Counted from the stretch's first letter, positions 46,693 through 56,502 are shown. The stretch: DNA of 64,000 bases from Sphingomonas sp. (GCA_021732445.1 JAKFUZ010000026.1:32049-96048), one strand, 5' to 3'. Translations and numbers: made by a program. The notes: generated from the sequence alone by a model not told the origin.

Positions 46693-48105
46693 TCAGATAT
46701 GCAGCGCCCGCCCATAGGCCGCGAGCACGCTTTCATGCATCATTTCAGAGAGCGTGGGGTGCGGGAACACCGTCTGCATCAGTTCGGCCTCGGTCGTCTC
46801 CAACTGCTTGCCAACGGTATAGCCCTGGATAAGCTCGGTCACTTCGGCGCCCACCATATGCGCGCCCAGCAATTCGCCGGTTTTCGCGTCGAACACCGTT
46901 TTGATGAAACCTTCCGCCTCGCCCAGCGCAATCGCCTTGCCATTGCCGATAAAGGGGAAGGTGCCCGCCTTCACCGCATAGCCCGCCTCGCTTGCCTTGG
47001 CCTCGGTCAGCCCCACGCTTGCGACTTGGGGGTGGCAATAGGTGCAGCCGGGAATGTTGCGCACATCCATCGCGTGGGGATGAACCTCGGTGTTGCCGAG
47101 CGCCTGCGCAATTGCCTCCGCTGCAATCACGCCTTCATGGCTGGCCTTGTGCGCGAGCCAGGGCGGCGCCGTGACATCGCCAATTGCCCATAGCCCAGCG
47201 ACATTGGTGCGGCACATCGCATCGGCAACGATGTGGCCCCGGCTGGTCGCCGCACCAAGCGCTTCCAGCCCGATATTCTCGGTATTGGGGACAATGCCGA
47301 TGGCGACGATGACATGGCTGAAATCGCCCGTGGTAACCGTGCCGTCCTTGGCCTTGATCGCCGCCTTCACGCCGCTGGCGCCTGCCTCGATCTTCTCGAC
47401 GCCCACCCCTGTGAGGATCGTCATGCCCTGCTTCTTGAGCGATTTTTCGAGAAAGGCCGACACATCGGCATCTTCCACCGGCACGATCCGGTCGAGCATT
47501 TCAACGACCGTCACGTCCGCGCCCATATCATTGTAGAAGCTGGCAAACTCGATACCTATCGCGCCTGAGCCGATGACAAGCAGCCTGGTCGGCATTTCGG
47601 GCGGCACCATGGCGTGCCGATAGGTCCAGATGCGCTTGCCGTCGGCCGGCGCAAAGGGCAGGTCGCGCGCGCGGGCGCCCGTTGCGATGATGATATGTTT
47701 GGCGGCCAGTTCTTCCGACTTTCCGTCGCGCGTCACGGTCAGCCTGCCTGGCCCGCTCAGCACGCCATCGCCCATGTGCACGCTGATCTTGTTCTTCTTC
47801 ATCAGGTGCGTGACGCCCTGATTGAGCTGTTTGGCCACCCCGCGCGAGCGCTTGACCACCGCGCCAATATCCGCGCTGATCTTCTCGGCCGCCAGCCCAT
47901 AGTCGCCGGCGTGCTGCATGTAGTGATAGATTTCAGCCGAGCGCAGCAGCGCTTTGGTCGGGATGCAGCCCCAGTTGAGGCAGATGCCGCCCAGCAGCTC
48001 GCGCTCGACAATCGCCACCTTCAGCCCGAGCTGGCTTGCTCGGATCGCCGCGACATAGCCGCCGGGGCCAGAGCCGAGCACGATGAGATCATAGATATCA
48101 GCCAT
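46693..48105 (-). CDS. lpdA: Dihydrolipoyl dehydrogenase (E3)
   Basis: 470-residue flavoprotein that reoxidises dihydrolipoyl groups with NAD+. FAD fold VLGSGPGGYVAAIRASQLG, redox disulfide GGICLNWGCIPTKALL, NAD fold VIGSGAIGIEFASFYNDMG and the C-terminal active-site HPTLSEMMHE are complete. Its start overlaps the membrane gene upstream by eight bases, in one operon with the E2 gene further upstream. Part of the pyruvate dehydrogenase complex. Confidence 0.96.
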   Translation of the reverse strand: MADIYDLIVLGSGPGGYVAAIRASQLGLKVAIVERELLGGICLNWGCIPTKALLRSAEIYHYMQHAGDYGLAAEKISADIGAVVKRSRGVAKQLNQGVTHLMKKNKISVHMGDGVLSGPGRLTVTRDGKSEELAAKHIIIATGARARDLPFAPADGKRIWTYRHAMVPPEMPTRLLVIGSGAIGIEFASFYNDMGADVTVVEMLDRIVPVEDADVSAFLEKSLKKQGMTILTGVGVEKIEAGASGVKAAIKAKDGTVTTGDFSHVIVAIGIVPNTENIGLEALGAATSRGHIVADAMCRTNVAGLWAIGDVTAPPWLAHKASHEGVIAAEAIAQALGNTEVHPHAMDVRNIPGCTYCHPQVASVGLTEAKASEAGYAVKAGTFPFIGNGKAIALGEAEGFIKTVFDAKTGELLGAHMVGAEVTELIQGYTVGKQLETTEAELMQTVFPHPTLSEMMHESVLAAYGRALHI

Positions 48106-48511
48106 TTGCCGTCCGCTCCTTTGCGCGCACCATCTTCCACCACACTGCCGCTGCGACCAGCCCGGCAAAGGCGCCCATCGCGGGCACCGTCCAGATCGTC
48201 GGGATGTGCCAGAACCCCCGCATCAGCACCGTCGCCGACAGGCCGCCGCTGGCCGCCGCAACCGCATGAAACACCAGGCGGCTTGCGGCGCGCGGTATCG
48301 CCCGGTCGATCAGCAACCCGAACATGAGGCCACCGGTCGTCACAAACGCCAGACACATCGCAAAGGAAAGCCCCAGCCCAGCAAGCCAGCCGCCAAGGCT
48401 TGAGGCGTCTTTGATGCCCACCACGACACCCAGCACCAGCGCACAGGCCGACGATGCTGCGAGCGCTGCAACCGCAAAGGCGCGTGCCCGCCGCGTCCAG
48501 CCGATGATCAC
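48098..48511 (-). CDS. Hypothetical four-helix membrane protein
   Basis: 137 residues with about four hydrophobic segments and an Arg-rich N-terminal cytoplasmic edge (WTRRARAFA). No family recognised. GTG start. It lies between the E2 and E3 genes of pyruvate dehydrogenase and overlaps the lpdA start by eight bases, so it is co-expressed with them. Conservation of this placement would be the best hint to function. Confidence 0.65.
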   Translation of the reverse strand: MIIGWTRRARAFAVAALAASSACALVLGVVVGIKDASSLGGWLAGLGLSFAMCLAFVTTGGLMFGLLIDRAIPRAASRLVFHAVAAASGGLSATVLMRGFWHIPTIWTVPAMGAFAGLVAAAVWWKMVRAKERTANG

Positions 48512-48598
48512 GCAGCGGCCCCTTGTGCCCGTCCGCCAGCAACGGCATCCGCCGCCGTGGCGCGCGCGCAGCGGGCGGACGCGCCGTGCAGGCAGGTA

Positions 48599-48844
48599 TC
48601 AGCCACGTGCCGGGCCGGCATCCGCGGCGGGGCCGGAACCGGGGGTTTGCCCGGCGGCGTCCCCGCGCCACGCCGCCATCAGCGGTTTCAGCCCCATGCC
48701 GCCGATAAACGCAATCGACACGAAAGCGATGATCCAGATTTCGCGCGAGGCGAGCGGCACCGCCCAGGCAGCGCCCTTGGCCATCAGCAGCGCAACCAGC
48801 GCGCCGGCCGCGATGTGGAACAGCTCGACAAGCACGCGTGACAC
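48599..48844 (-). CDS. Hypothetical two-helix membrane protein
   Basis: 81 residues with two hydrophobic helices (HIAAGALVALLMAKGAAWAV; WIIAFVSIAFIGGMGL) and a Gly/Ala/Pro-rich tail. GTG start, eight bases after the E2 stop, so within the pyruvate dehydrogenase operon. No family recognised. Confidence 0.6.
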   Translation of the reverse strand: MSRVLVELFHIAAGALVALLMAKGAAWAVPLASREIWIIAFVSIAFIGGMGLKPLMAAWRGDAAGQTPGSGPAADAGPARG

Positions 48845-48852
48845 CGCGCGGC

Positions 48853-50166
48853 TCAGGCGATCAGGCCGAGCGGGTGCTCGACCAGCTCTTTCAGCAGCTT
48901 CATCAGCGCCGCCCCGTCCGCGCCATCAATCGCGCGGTGATCAAAGCTGCCGGTGGCCGACATGACCGTCGCCACGCTGAGCGCATCATCGACGACATAA
49001 GGGCGCTTTTCGCCCGCGCCCACCGCGAGAATCATCCCCTGGGGAGGGTTGATGACCGCATCGAACTGCTTGATGCCGAACATCCCCATATTGGAAATGC
49101 TGGCCGTTCCTCCCTGATATTCATGCGGCTGGAGCTTCCCGTCCTTGGCGCGGGCGGCCAGATCCTTCATTTCAGTGGCGATCGCCGAAATGCTCTTGGC
49201 GCCGGCATCCTTGACGATGGGGGTGATGAGACCCCCCGGAATCGACACGGCCACGGCTATGTCGGACCGGGCGTAGCGCACCAGCCTGTCCCCCAGAAAT
49301 GTCACATTGCAGTTTGGCGCCTGCGCCAGCGCCACGCCAAGCGCCTTGATGAGCATGTCGTTAACCGACAGCTTCACCCCGCGCGCCTCAAGCGAGGCAT
49401 TCAGCTCGCCGCGCAGCTTGAGCAGCGCATCGAGGCGGATATCGACCGTCAGATAGATATGCGGCACCGTTTGCTTGGCCTCGGTCAGCCGGCGCGCGAT
49501 GGTCTTTCGCATGTTCGACAGCTTGTCGAGCATGTGGGGAATCGTGTCGTCCCACGCGACCGGCGCCACAGGCTTGGGTGCCTCGGCCGCGCCGATACCA
49601 GGTGCTGCGACAGCAGCCGGCGCCGACGCCGCAGGCGCAACCGAAGCCGCAGCGGCGAGCGGTGCCGCACCGGTGGTGGCAGTCTCCACATCCGCCTTGA
49701 CGATGCGACCGCCCGGCCCGCTGCCTGCCACCACCGCCAAGTCGAGCCCCTTGTCGGCGGCCATGCGGCGCGCCAGCGGGCTTGCCTTAACGCGGCCCGG
49801 AGCACCGGCGGCACTGATGGCGGGGGGCGGCGCAGGCGCGGCAGGCGCAGGCGGGGGCGATGCCGGCGCTGCGGCGGCAACGGAGCCGACGGGGGCCAGA
49901 ACCGGCGGTGTCCCTGCGCTCTCGCCTTCCTCAACCAGCGTCGCGATGACGGTGCCGACCTTCACATTGTCGGTCCCTTCGGCCACCAGTATCGCGCCGA
50001 TAATGCCTTCATCGACCGCTTCGAATTCCATCGTTGCCTTGTCGGTTTCAATCTCGGCCATCAGATCGCCAGACTTTACCGTGTCACCGGGCTTGACCAG
50101 CCATTTTGCCAGCGTCCCTTCCTCCATCGTGGGCGACAGGGCGGGCATCTTGATCTCGATTGGCAT
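48853..50166 (-). CDS. pdhC: Pyruvate dehydrogenase E2, dihydrolipoamide acetyltransferase
   Basis: 437 residues: lipoyl domain ([20 protein letters not shown], lipoylated Lys in [14 protein letters not shown]), long Ala/Pro linker, peripheral subunit-binding domain ([18 protein letters not shown]), a second linker, and the CoA-acyltransferase core ending in [17 protein letters not shown] with the catalytic His. The motifs are those of pyruvate rather than 2-oxoglutarate dehydrogenase E2. ATG 50166 begins at the lipoyl domain. E1 genes are not in the window. Confidence 0.95.
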   Translation of the reverse strand: MPIEIKMPALSPTMEEGTLAKWLVKPGDTVKSGDLMAEIETDKATMEFEAVDEGIIGAILVAEGTDNVKVGTVIATLVEEGESAGTPPVLAPVGSVAAAAPASPPPAPAAPAPPPAISAAGAPGRVKASPLARRMAADKGLDLAVVAGSGPGGRIVKADVETATTGAAPLAAAASVAPAASAPAAVAAPGIGAAEAPKPVAPVAWDDTIPHMLDKLSNMRKTIARRLTEAKQTVPHIYLTVDIRLDALLKLRGELNASLEARGVKLSVNDMLIKALGVALAQAPNCNVTFLGDRLVRYARSDIAVAVSIPGGLITPIVKDAGAKSISAIATEMKDLAARAKDGKLQPHEYQGGTASISNMGMFGIKQFDAVINPPQGMILAVGAGEKRPYVVDDALSVATVMSATGSFDHRAIDGADGAALMKLLKELVEHPLGLIA

Positions 50167-50333
50167 GGGGAGGCGGCCCTTTGAACAGAACAATGCGACG
50201 CCGCCTTTCCTTCGCCATCCGCGCGTCCGGGTCAAGACCATGATGGCGCCGTTGACGCGCCAACAGCGGCACAGGCTTGCGCTTCGAGCCTGTGCGCGGC
50301 ACCCTTGGCGCCTCATCAGCCAAAGGGTAGGCA

Positions 50334-50789
50334 ATGCGGATATATCTGGTCGTCATCGACGAAAGCCCCGAGGCCGAAGCGGCGCTGCGCTTTGCCGCCC
50401 GCCGCGCCGTGAAAACGGGCGGCACGGTCGAGATTCTGGCGCTGATACCATCGGTTGAGTTTGTCGCATGGGGGGGCGTGCAGGCAACCATCGAAGAAGA
50501 AGCGCGCGAGCACGCCGAAGGCATCGTTGCCGCCGCGGCCGGCCAGCTCGTTGCCGAATCAGGGTTGAAGCCAAGCATCACGGTAAGACAGGGCGATGCT
50601 TCAAAAATCATCCGCGAGATGATCGCCGGCAACCCCGATATTGCCGCGCTGGTGCTGGCGGCCGCGGCAAGCGGCCCGCCAGGCCCGCTCGTCAGCCATT
50701 TCACCGGGGCAGATGCAGGCGCACTGCCGGTGCCGCTGATGATTATTCCCGGCTCGCTCTCTGCCGCCACCATCGACCGGCTGAGCTGA
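50334..50789 (+). CDS. Universal stress protein family
   Basis: 151 residues with the UspA alpha/beta fold: [20 protein letters not shown] at the start, then [20 protein letters not shown]. The usual ATP-binding G-x2-G-x9-G-S/T segment is replaced by [20 protein letters not shown], so nucleotide binding is uncertain. A lone gene with AAAGGG before the ATG. Confidence 0.85.
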   Translation: MRIYLVVIDESPEAEAALRFAARRAVKTGGTVEILALIPSVEFVAWGGVQATIEEEAREHAEGIVAAAAGQLVAESGLKPSITVRQGDASKIIREMIAGNPDIAALVLAAAASGPPGPLVSHFTGADAGALPVPLMIIPGSLSAATIDRLS

Positions 50790-50843
50790 TCGGCCGGGCG
50801 TCAAAAAACTTGCGCGTGCCGGCGGCGCGCGCCACGATATGCC

Positions 50844-52178
50844 ATGCGCATTTTCGCCCTTGTCGCCGCCGCGCCCCTTGCGCTTCTCGCCACCGCCGCC
50901 GCCAAGGCGCCGCCTGGCCGGCCACCGATCGCCCGTCCGGCCGCCGACGCGCCAAGCGCCGAGCGGCTGCGCGCGACTGTCGAGCGGCTGGTGCGGTTTG
51001 GCACCCGCAACACCCTGTCATCCCCCACCCATCCGACGCGCGGCATTGGCGCGGCGCGCAACTGGGCGGCTGGCGAATTCGAAGCAATTAGCGACGCGTG
51101 CGGCCGGTGCCTCACGGTGGAGCGGATTGCGCGCGACTTCACCGGACCGCGCGCGCCGGATGGCGTGGTTGTGGAAGATGTGCTCGGCATTCAGCAGGGG
51201 CGCGACCCGGGCCGCGTCGTCATCATCGGCGCGCATATCGACAGCCGGGGTTCCGACACGCTCGACATCACCAAAGATGCCCCCGGCGCCAATGATGATG
51301 GCTCGGGCGTGGCACTGGTGCTTGAGGCGGCACGCCACCTCTCAACGCAAAAATTCGACGCAACAATCGTCTACGCCATTTTCTCTGGCGAGGAACAGGG
51401 GCTGTGGGGCGGCACGCTGCTGGCGGAAACCGCAAGGCAACGCGGCTGGGACGTCTCCGCCATGCTAAACAACGACATTGTGGGCAACACCTTGGGCCAG
51501 AACGGCATTCGCGTGGCAGACCGGGTGCGCGTTTTCTCAGAAGGCATCCGCGCATCGGAGGACATGCGCGCGCAGCTTGCCCGGCGCGGCAATGGCGGCG
51601 AGGATGACGGCCCATCGCGCGCGCTGGCCAAGCTCATAGACGCGGTCGCCGGCAAGCTCCCCGGCGGGCTCGACGTGTTCGTGGACCGGCGGCCGGACCG
51701 GTTCGGGCGCGGCGGCGACCACGAGCCATTCCTGAAACTCGGCTACCCGGCGGTGCGCTTTTCGGTTGGCGCGGAAAACTGGACGCAGCAGCATCAGGAT
51801 CTGCGCATCGAAGGCGGCATTGCCTATGGCGACACCGTCGACAAGATGGACTTTGCGTATCTGGCCAAGGTCACCGCCATCAATATCGCCGCTGTCCGCC
51901 AACTGGCCAGCGCGCCGGCCGCGCCCCGTCGCGTGACCATCGAGGGCGCCTTGTCGTTTGACACCAGCATCAACTGGGAACCGGTGCCAGGTGCCGCCCG
52001 CTACCGCATCCGCTGGCGGCGCACCGACGCTCCGGCATGGACCGGATCACGCGAAGTAACCGGCACCGCGGCAAAGCTCGTCAACGTCTCAATCGACGAT
52101 CATCTGTTCGCCGTATCCGCGCTGAACGGTGCAGGCGCCGAGAGCATCGCCACGCTGGCCGGCCCGGCGCCCCGCTGA
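50844..52178 (+). CDS. Exported M28-family zinc aminopeptidase
   Basis: 444 residues with a signal peptide (FALVAAAPLALLATAAA). Zinc ligands and catalytic residues fit M28: IIGAHIDSRGSDTLD, GANDDGSGVALVLEAAR, FSGEEQGLWGG, NNDIVGN and RGGDHEPFLKLGYPAVRF. The C-terminal 80 residues look like a fibronectin-III-type domain (INWEPVPGAARYRIRWRRTD). Likely a periplasmic or outer-membrane peptidase for nutrient peptides. Confidence 0.92.
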   Translation: MRIFALVAAAPLALLATAAAKAPPGRPPIARPAADAPSAERLRATVERLVRFGTRNTLSSPTHPTRGIGAARNWAAGEFEAISDACGRCLTVERIARDFTGPRAPDGVVVEDVLGIQQGRDPGRVVIIGAHIDSRGSDTLDITKDAPGANDDGSGVALVLEAARHLSTQKFDATIVYAIFSGEEQGLWGGTLLAETARQRGWDVSAMLNNDIVGNTLGQNGIRVADRVRVFSEGIRASEDMRAQLARRGNGGEDDGPSRALAKLIDAVAGKLPGGLDVFVDRRPDRFGRGGDHEPFLKLGYPAVRFSVGAENWTQQHQDLRIEGGIAYGDTVDKMDFAYLAKVTAINIAAVRQLASAPAAPRRVTIEGALSFDTSINWEPVPGAARYRIRWRRTDAPAWTGSREVTGTAAKLVNVSIDDHLFAVSALNGAGAESIATLAGPAPR

Positions 52179-52305
52179 TCGCCGCTTGCATCATAAGCCG
52201 GAGCGGGCCGCACGTCCCAGCGCCCGGCTCAGCCGATCACACAGGTGCCGAAGCGCCGCTCAGGCGCCGCCCAGGGGCTCCGGCGCCACCATCACCAGCG
52301 GCGCC

Positions 52306-53271
52306 TCAGCTCCCCTGAAGGGTCTCGCACGAGCAGCGCCGCGGCCGCCATTTGCGCACGGGTTTGCGCCACACCTTCTTGGCCCGCACATGCACGGTGC
52401 GATATTCGGTAATATATTCGGTGGTCGTGGTGGTGACGACAGGCTGGGTCTGCACGGTAATGGTGGTGACGGTCGGCCCGCCATATCCATAGCTCTGGAC
52501 AACCGGCGCCGGCGCGCCATAGCCGCCAGTCGACCAGGTCTGCGAATAACCACCACCTGGGGCTGCATATACCTGCGGCGCGCCATAAGCCACGCCCGGC
52601 TGGGCATAGCCGCCACCGGACTGGCCATATCCATAGCCCGGTTGACCATAACCATAGCCGGATTGGCCATAGCCATAGCCGGATTGGCCATAGCCCGGTT
52701 GGCCATATCCATAGCCGGGCTGGCCATAGGCATAGCTGCCATAAGGCCGGTTCCAGTCGATGCCATAGGCGGAATCGAGAACGCGGCCGCGCGTGTCGAT
52801 AAGCACCGCATCATCATAATAGCGCGACCAGCTATAGCCAAAGGGCGGCTGGGGCAGGCCGTAAAGCCCGAAATTGCCGATCAGGAAATCGGGGTTGGTC
52901 CAGTATCGCGGCAGGCGGCTGCCGCGGCCCACCCGGCGATAGCCCCGCACGCCGCCCGGCGCGCGATCAGCCGCCTCCCAGCGTCCATTGCGGTTCACGC
53001 CCCATTGCGGCACGCCCGGCGCCTGCTGCGGCCCCTGGCCAAGCACCACGGGCGGCGCTTGCGGCGCGCGCTCGGGAAGCTGCGGCGTCGAGGGGATACG
53101 CGAGCGCGGCGGCAGCGTTGGAAGCGCGGGCAGCGGGTCGCCCGGCAAACGCTGGATCGTGGTACCAATCTGGCCATCACCGGCGGGCAAATCGGCGATT
53201 CGGGCAGCAGACGCCGGCGCAATCGACGTTGCCGCAAGCATCACAACCGACGCTAGGGTGAGGCTTCGCAT
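52306..53271 (-). CDS. Exported RcnB-like protein with Gly-Tyr-Gln repeats
   Basis: 321 residues. Signal peptide (VVMLAATSIAPASA), Pro-rich segment to residue 90, then an RcnB-type block (LPQPPFGYSWSRYYDDAVLI followed by DTRGRVLDSAYGIDW). A low-complexity stretch of GYGQPGYGY-like repeats follows, then Val/Thr-rich strands and a very basic C-terminus containing Cys-Ser-Cys. RcnB modulates Ni/Co efflux in E. coli periplasm; the repeat region and the basic end are not part of RcnB. GGGAG precedes the ATG. Confidence 0.75.
   Translation of the reverse strand: MRSLTLASVVMLAATSIAPASAARIADLPAGDGQIGTTIQRLPGDPLPALPTLPPRSRIPSTPQLPERAPQAPPVVLGQGPQQAPGVPQWGVNRNGRWEAADRAPGGVRGYRRVGRGSRLPRYWTNPDFLIGNFGLYGLPQPPFGYSWSRYYDDAVLIDTRGRVLDSAYGIDWNRPYGSYAYGQPGYGYGQPGYGQSGYGYGQSGYGYGQPGYGYGQSGGGYAQPGVAYGAPQVYAAPGGGYSQTWSTGGYGAPAPVVQSYGYGGPTVTTITVQTQPVVTTTTTEYITEYRTVHVRAKKVWRKPVRKWRPRRCSCETLQGS
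52621..52740 (-). repeat. 21-base tandem repeats inside the RcnB-like gene
   Basis: Five near-identical 21-base units and one shortened 15-base unit encode (on the minus strand) GYGYGQP/S-type heptapeptides. Differences between units are single bases. Such arrays can change in copy number. Confidence 0.85.
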
Positions 53272-53385
53272 GGTAAACGCTCCCTGTAACGGCGCTTCGA
53301 CCCGTGTCGAAAAGCCGGATTAGTTAACCCGCTTGCTACCATTTTCGTCGAATTTCCGCCAGCTTGCACCCTGTCCCAGATCGGG

Positions 53386-53865
53386 TCACACCCGGCCGGC
53401 GAGCAGCGCGCCAATCGCCTCGCACCCGGCGGCGTCATCGGCATCGAACCGGCCCGGCCTTGGGCTGTCGAGATCGAGCACGCCGATCAGCACGCCCGCC
53501 CGCACCAGCGGCACCACGATTTCCGACGCGCTGTCGGCGTCGCAGGCGATGTGGCCGGGAAAGCTGTGGACATCGGCCACAAGCTGCGTCTGCCGGGTTG
53601 CCGCCGCGGTGCCGCACACCCCGCTGCCCAGCGCAATGCGGATACAAGCCGGCTTGCCCTGAAACGGGCCGAGCACGAGTTCGCCTTCGACCAGCCGATA
53701 GAATCCAACCCAGTTCAGCTCGGGCAGATATTGCCAGATCAGCGCAGCGGCATTGGCCATGTTGGCAATCGCGTCCGGTTCGTTTGCCGTCAGTGCATCG
53801 AGCGCTGCAAGCACGTCGCGGTAGAGCGTCGCCTTGTCGCCATCATCGATCGAAAATTCATACAT
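53386..53865 (-). CDS. msrC: Free methionine-(R)-sulfoxide reductase (GAF fold)
   Basis: 159 residues with a GAF domain. NWVGFYRLVEGELVLGPFQG, CIRIALGSGVCGTAAA and DVHSFPGHIACDADSASEIV contain the three conserved Cys of the fRMsr/YebR family, so an active reductase of free Met-R-O is expected. Its start overlaps the arfB stop by one base. First-named of three leftward genes (rluA-like, arfB, msrC). Confidence 0.9.
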   Translation of the reverse strand: MYEFSIDDGDKATLYRDVLAALDALTANEPDAIANMANAAALIWQYLPELNWVGFYRLVEGELVLGPFQGKPACIRIALGSGVCGTAAATRQTQLVADVHSFPGHIACDADSASEIVVPLVRAGVLIGVLDLDSPRPGRFDADDAAGCEAIGALLAGRV

Positions 53866-54260
53866 CAGTCAATCCTCACTTTGCCGCGCGCGGCCTTGAT
53901 GGCGCCGCGGCTGGTCTTGGCGTCGGTTCGCCGTGCCTTGGCGGCCTTGCTAGGCCTGGTGCCGACGCGCTTGGCCGGGCGGATATGGGCGCGGGCCAGC
54001 AACGCGGCCAGCCGCGCACGCGCATCCGCCCGGTTGGCGTCCTGCGTACGGAACCGGCGGGCGGTAATGACGATATCCCCGGTCGAACTCATGCGGGCGC
54101 CGGCCAGCGCTTTCAGCCGCTGAAACACATCGGGCGCAAGACCAAGGCGAAAGGCCGATACGCGGAGCTGCACGGCGGTTGCGACCTTGTTGACATTCTG
54201 CCCGCCCGGCCCCGACGAGGCGATGAAGCGCTCCTCGATCAACTGCTCGGGCACCTCCAT
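53865..54260 (-). CDS. arfB: Alternative ribosome-rescue factor / peptidyl-tRNA hydrolase ArfB
   Basis: 131 residues. SSGPGGQNVNKVATAVQL contains the GGQ catalytic motif of class I release factors without a codon-recognition domain, and the Lys/Arg-rich C-terminal tail (SKAAKARRTDAKTSRG) is the part that senses an empty mRNA channel. Both are features of ArfB (YaeJ). ATG 54260 is one base from the stop of the upstream gene. Confidence 0.93.
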   Translation of the reverse strand: MEVPEQLIEERFIASSGPGGQNVNKVATAVQLRVSAFRLGLAPDVFQRLKALAGARMSSTGDIVITARRFRTQDANRADARARLAALLARAHIRPAKRVGTRPSKAAKARRTDAKTSRGAIKAARGKVRID

Positions 54261-54261
54261 G

Positions 54262-54927
54262 TCACGCCGCCACAGCGTCAGCGCCGAAGCCGGCCTGCGC
54301 AAACCGTTCCGGCACCGGCGCTTGGGCAACGATATCGGGCTTGCCGACGCGCGGCACGGTCAGCCCTGCTGCGTGGAGCAGCATGCCGTGCGGGCCGGCG
54401 CGGCCATAGACCGTGTCTCCCGACACCGCAGCGCCAAGCCCTTGTGCGGCATGCACGCGAATTTGATGCGTGCGCCCGGTTTCGGGCCGAAACTCAACGA
54501 GCGACTGGCCGCCGGCTATCGTCACCACCCGCCAGTGCGTGCGCGACGGCTTGCCATTTGCATCAGCGACCATCCGCCAGCCCGCCTCGCGCGTGCTGAG
54601 CTTGGCAAGCGCCATGTCGATGGTGCCGGCGGCGTCGCCCGGCACCCCGTCCAGCACCGCAAGATACAGCTTCGTCACGCCGCCGCTTTCAAAGGCCTGC
54701 TGGAAGCGCTTGTGCGCCTTGGGGTTGCGCGACAGCAACAGGCAGCCGCTGGTATCGCGGTCGAGCCGGTGCACCGCCTGCGGCCAGCGCTGAAAGCCAA
54801 AGGTCAGCGCCTGCAAGTGATTTTCCAGGCTCAGCGCGCCATCACGCGGCGGATCGACAGGCAGCCCGCTGGGCTTGTCGACAACCAGCGCTTCGCCGTC
54901 GATAAACAGAATATGGTCAGCCAGCAT
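54262..54927 (-). CDS. RluA-family RNA pseudouridine synthase
   Basis: 221 residues. HRLDRDTSGCLLLSRNPKAH carries the catalytic Asp, and FRPETGRTHQIRVHAAQGLG is the second family motif. There is no N-terminal S4 domain, so it is of the short RluA/TruC-like type; the uridine target in rRNA or tRNA cannot be told. ATG 54927 is preferred to the upstream ATG at 54963 because it begins at the domain. Confidence 0.9.
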   Translation of the reverse strand: MLADHILFIDGEALVVDKPSGLPVDPPRDGALSLENHLQALTFGFQRWPQAVHRLDRDTSGCLLLSRNPKAHKRFQQAFESGGVTKLYLAVLDGVPGDAAGTIDMALAKLSTREAGWRMVADANGKPSRTHWRVVTIAGGQSLVEFRPETGRTHQIRVHAAQGLGAAVSGDTVYGRAGPHGMLLHAAGLTVPRVGKPDIVAQAPVPERFAQAGFGADAVAA

Positions 54928-55011
54928 TGGCCACCCTTGCCACCAAGCCGCCGCGCGCGCCACTAAAACGCGCGGACGCCCTCGTTTGGTCCGCCCGCGC
55001 CCCGCAACCCG

Positions 55012-55614
55012 TCAGGCAGCAAGCCTGGCCGCCACCTCGGCAATGCGGCGCCCCTGATAGCGGGCGCCCGCCAGATCAATCTCGCTCGGGCGGCGGCTGC
55101 CATCACCCCCGGCAATCGTCGTTGCGCCATAAGGCGCGCCGCCCAGCACTTCACCGACCCCCATTTGCGCCTGATAGCCATAATCAAGGCCAACAATCGT
55201 GCAGCCAAAATGCATCAGATTGGTGATGATGGAGAACAGCGTCGTTTCCTGGCCGCCATGTTGCGTTGCCGTGGAGGTGAAGGCGCCGCCGACCTTGCCG
55301 TGCAGGCCACCGCGCATCCACACGCCACCGGCTGTGTCCCAAAAGCTCGCCATCTGGCTTGCCATGCGGCCAAAGCGCGTTGGCGAGCCGACGATGATCG
55401 CGTCATAGCCCGCAAGCGCCTCTGGCCCGTCGATCAGCGGATGCGCGCTGTCGGTTTTGAAATGCGCGGCCTCAACCACGGCTTGCGGAGCGGTTTCAGG
55501 CACACGGCGAATGTCAACATCGGCGCCGGCTGCACGGGCGCCGTCGGCCATGGCCTCGGCCATCGCCTCGATATGGCCGTAGGATGAATAATAGAGCACA
55601 AGCACTTTGGTCAT
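55012..55614 (-). CDS. wrbA: NAD(P)H:quinone oxidoreductase, WrbA type
   Basis: 200-residue flavodoxin-like FMN enzyme that reduces quinones by two electrons. FMN loop [39 protein letters not shown] and [15 protein letters not shown] are the family landmarks. AGGAG stands just before ATG 55614. It lies downstream of pirin on the same strand (41 bases), and both may answer to the LysR regulator. Confidence 0.94.
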   Translation of the reverse strand: MTKVLVLYYSSYGHIEAMAEAMADGARAAGADVDIRRVPETAPQAVVEAAHFKTDSAHPLIDGPEALAGYDAIIVGSPTRFGRMASQMASFWDTAGGVWMRGGLHGKVGGAFTSTATQHGGQETTLFSIITNLMHFGCTIVGLDYGYQAQMGVGEVLGGAPYGATTIAGGDGSRRPSEIDLAGARYQGRRIAEVAARLAA

Positions 55615-55655
55615 GGGAAAACTCCTGAAGTTGATCGTGGACTGTCGGGCGCGGA

Positions 55656-56396
55656 TTATTCGGAATCGACGAGCACCAGCTCGGCATCTTCGAGCGCGGT
55701 GATGGTAAGGGTCTGGCCGCCGGAAATCGCCGCCCCATCGCGCGCCTCGAAGCGCACACCGGCAATCTCGACCGCCCCCGTGGCGGCCACCAGATAGGCG
55801 TGGCGTCCGGCGCCAACCGGCTGCTCGATGGATTGCCCGGCGGGCAGGGTCGCCGCAAGCAGGCGCGCCTCGGCCCGGATCGGCAGCGCATCGGCATCGT
55901 CGGCAAAGCCGCTCGCCAGCACCACAAACTGCCCCGCGCGACCGGCCCTGGGAAAGGGCTTTGCGCCCCAACTTGGCGATCCGCCCGGCCGCTTTGGCGC
56001 AATCCAGATCTGGAACAGCGTCGTCGGCTCGTCTTCCAGATTATATTCGGCGTGGCGCACACCTGTGCCGGCGCTCATCACCTGCACGTCGCCCGCCGCC
56101 GTTCGGCCCTTATTGCCCATCGAATCCTGATGCGTGATGGCACCGCTACGGACATAGGTGATGATCTCCATGTCGCGGTGCGGGTGCGGCGGAAAGCCCT
56201 CTTGCGGCGCGATGACATCGTCGTTCCAGACGCGGATGGCGCCCCAACCCATCCGGTCGGGGTCATAATAATCGGCAAAGGAAAAATGGTGCCGCGCGTT
56301 CAGCCAGCCATGATCGGCATGGCCAAGGCTGGCAAAGGGCCGGCGTTCGACAGTGGCAGCGCTTGCGGGTGCCATGGCGTGGGCGGTGATGGGCAT
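55656..56396 (-). CDS. Pirin family protein
   Basis: 246 residues, bicupin. The N-terminal cupin has [20 protein letters not shown] with the metal His pair, then [10 protein letters not shown] and a third ligand set; this is the YhhW-type pirin, some of which are quercetin dioxygenases. ATG 56396 starts the family N-terminus. It is divergent from a LysR gene across an operator, and is followed by wrbA. Confidence 0.93.
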   Translation of the reverse strand: MPITAHAMAPASAATVERRPFASLGHADHGWLNARHHFSFADYYDPDRMGWGAIRVWNDDVIAPQEGFPPHPHRDMEIITYVRSGAITHQDSMGNKGRTAAGDVQVMSAGTGVRHAEYNLEDEPTTLFQIWIAPKRPGGSPSWGAKPFPRAGRAGQFVVLASGFADDADALPIRAEARLLAATLPAGQSIEQPVGAGRHAYLVAATGAVEIAGVRFEARDGAAISGGQTLTITALEDAELVLVDSE

Positions 56397-56460
56397 GATC
56401 CGAAAACTCCGTGGTGATAGCGCCAAGATAATGATTGCAATCGCTGCGTAAATGGAAACG

Positions 56461-56481
56461 ATGGAAACACATTGTTTCCAT
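56461..56481. promoter_or_regulatory. LysR operator between pirin and its regulator
   Basis: ATGGAAAC-ACATT-GTTTCCAT, perfect eight-base arms, with a further direct copy of ATGGAAAC at 56452-56459. It contains a T-N11-A core. It sits between the divergent starts at 56396 and 56503, the expected site for LysR auto- and target control. Confidence 0.75.
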
Positions 56482-56502
56482 TTAGGCGACCCGCAACCAA
56501 TC

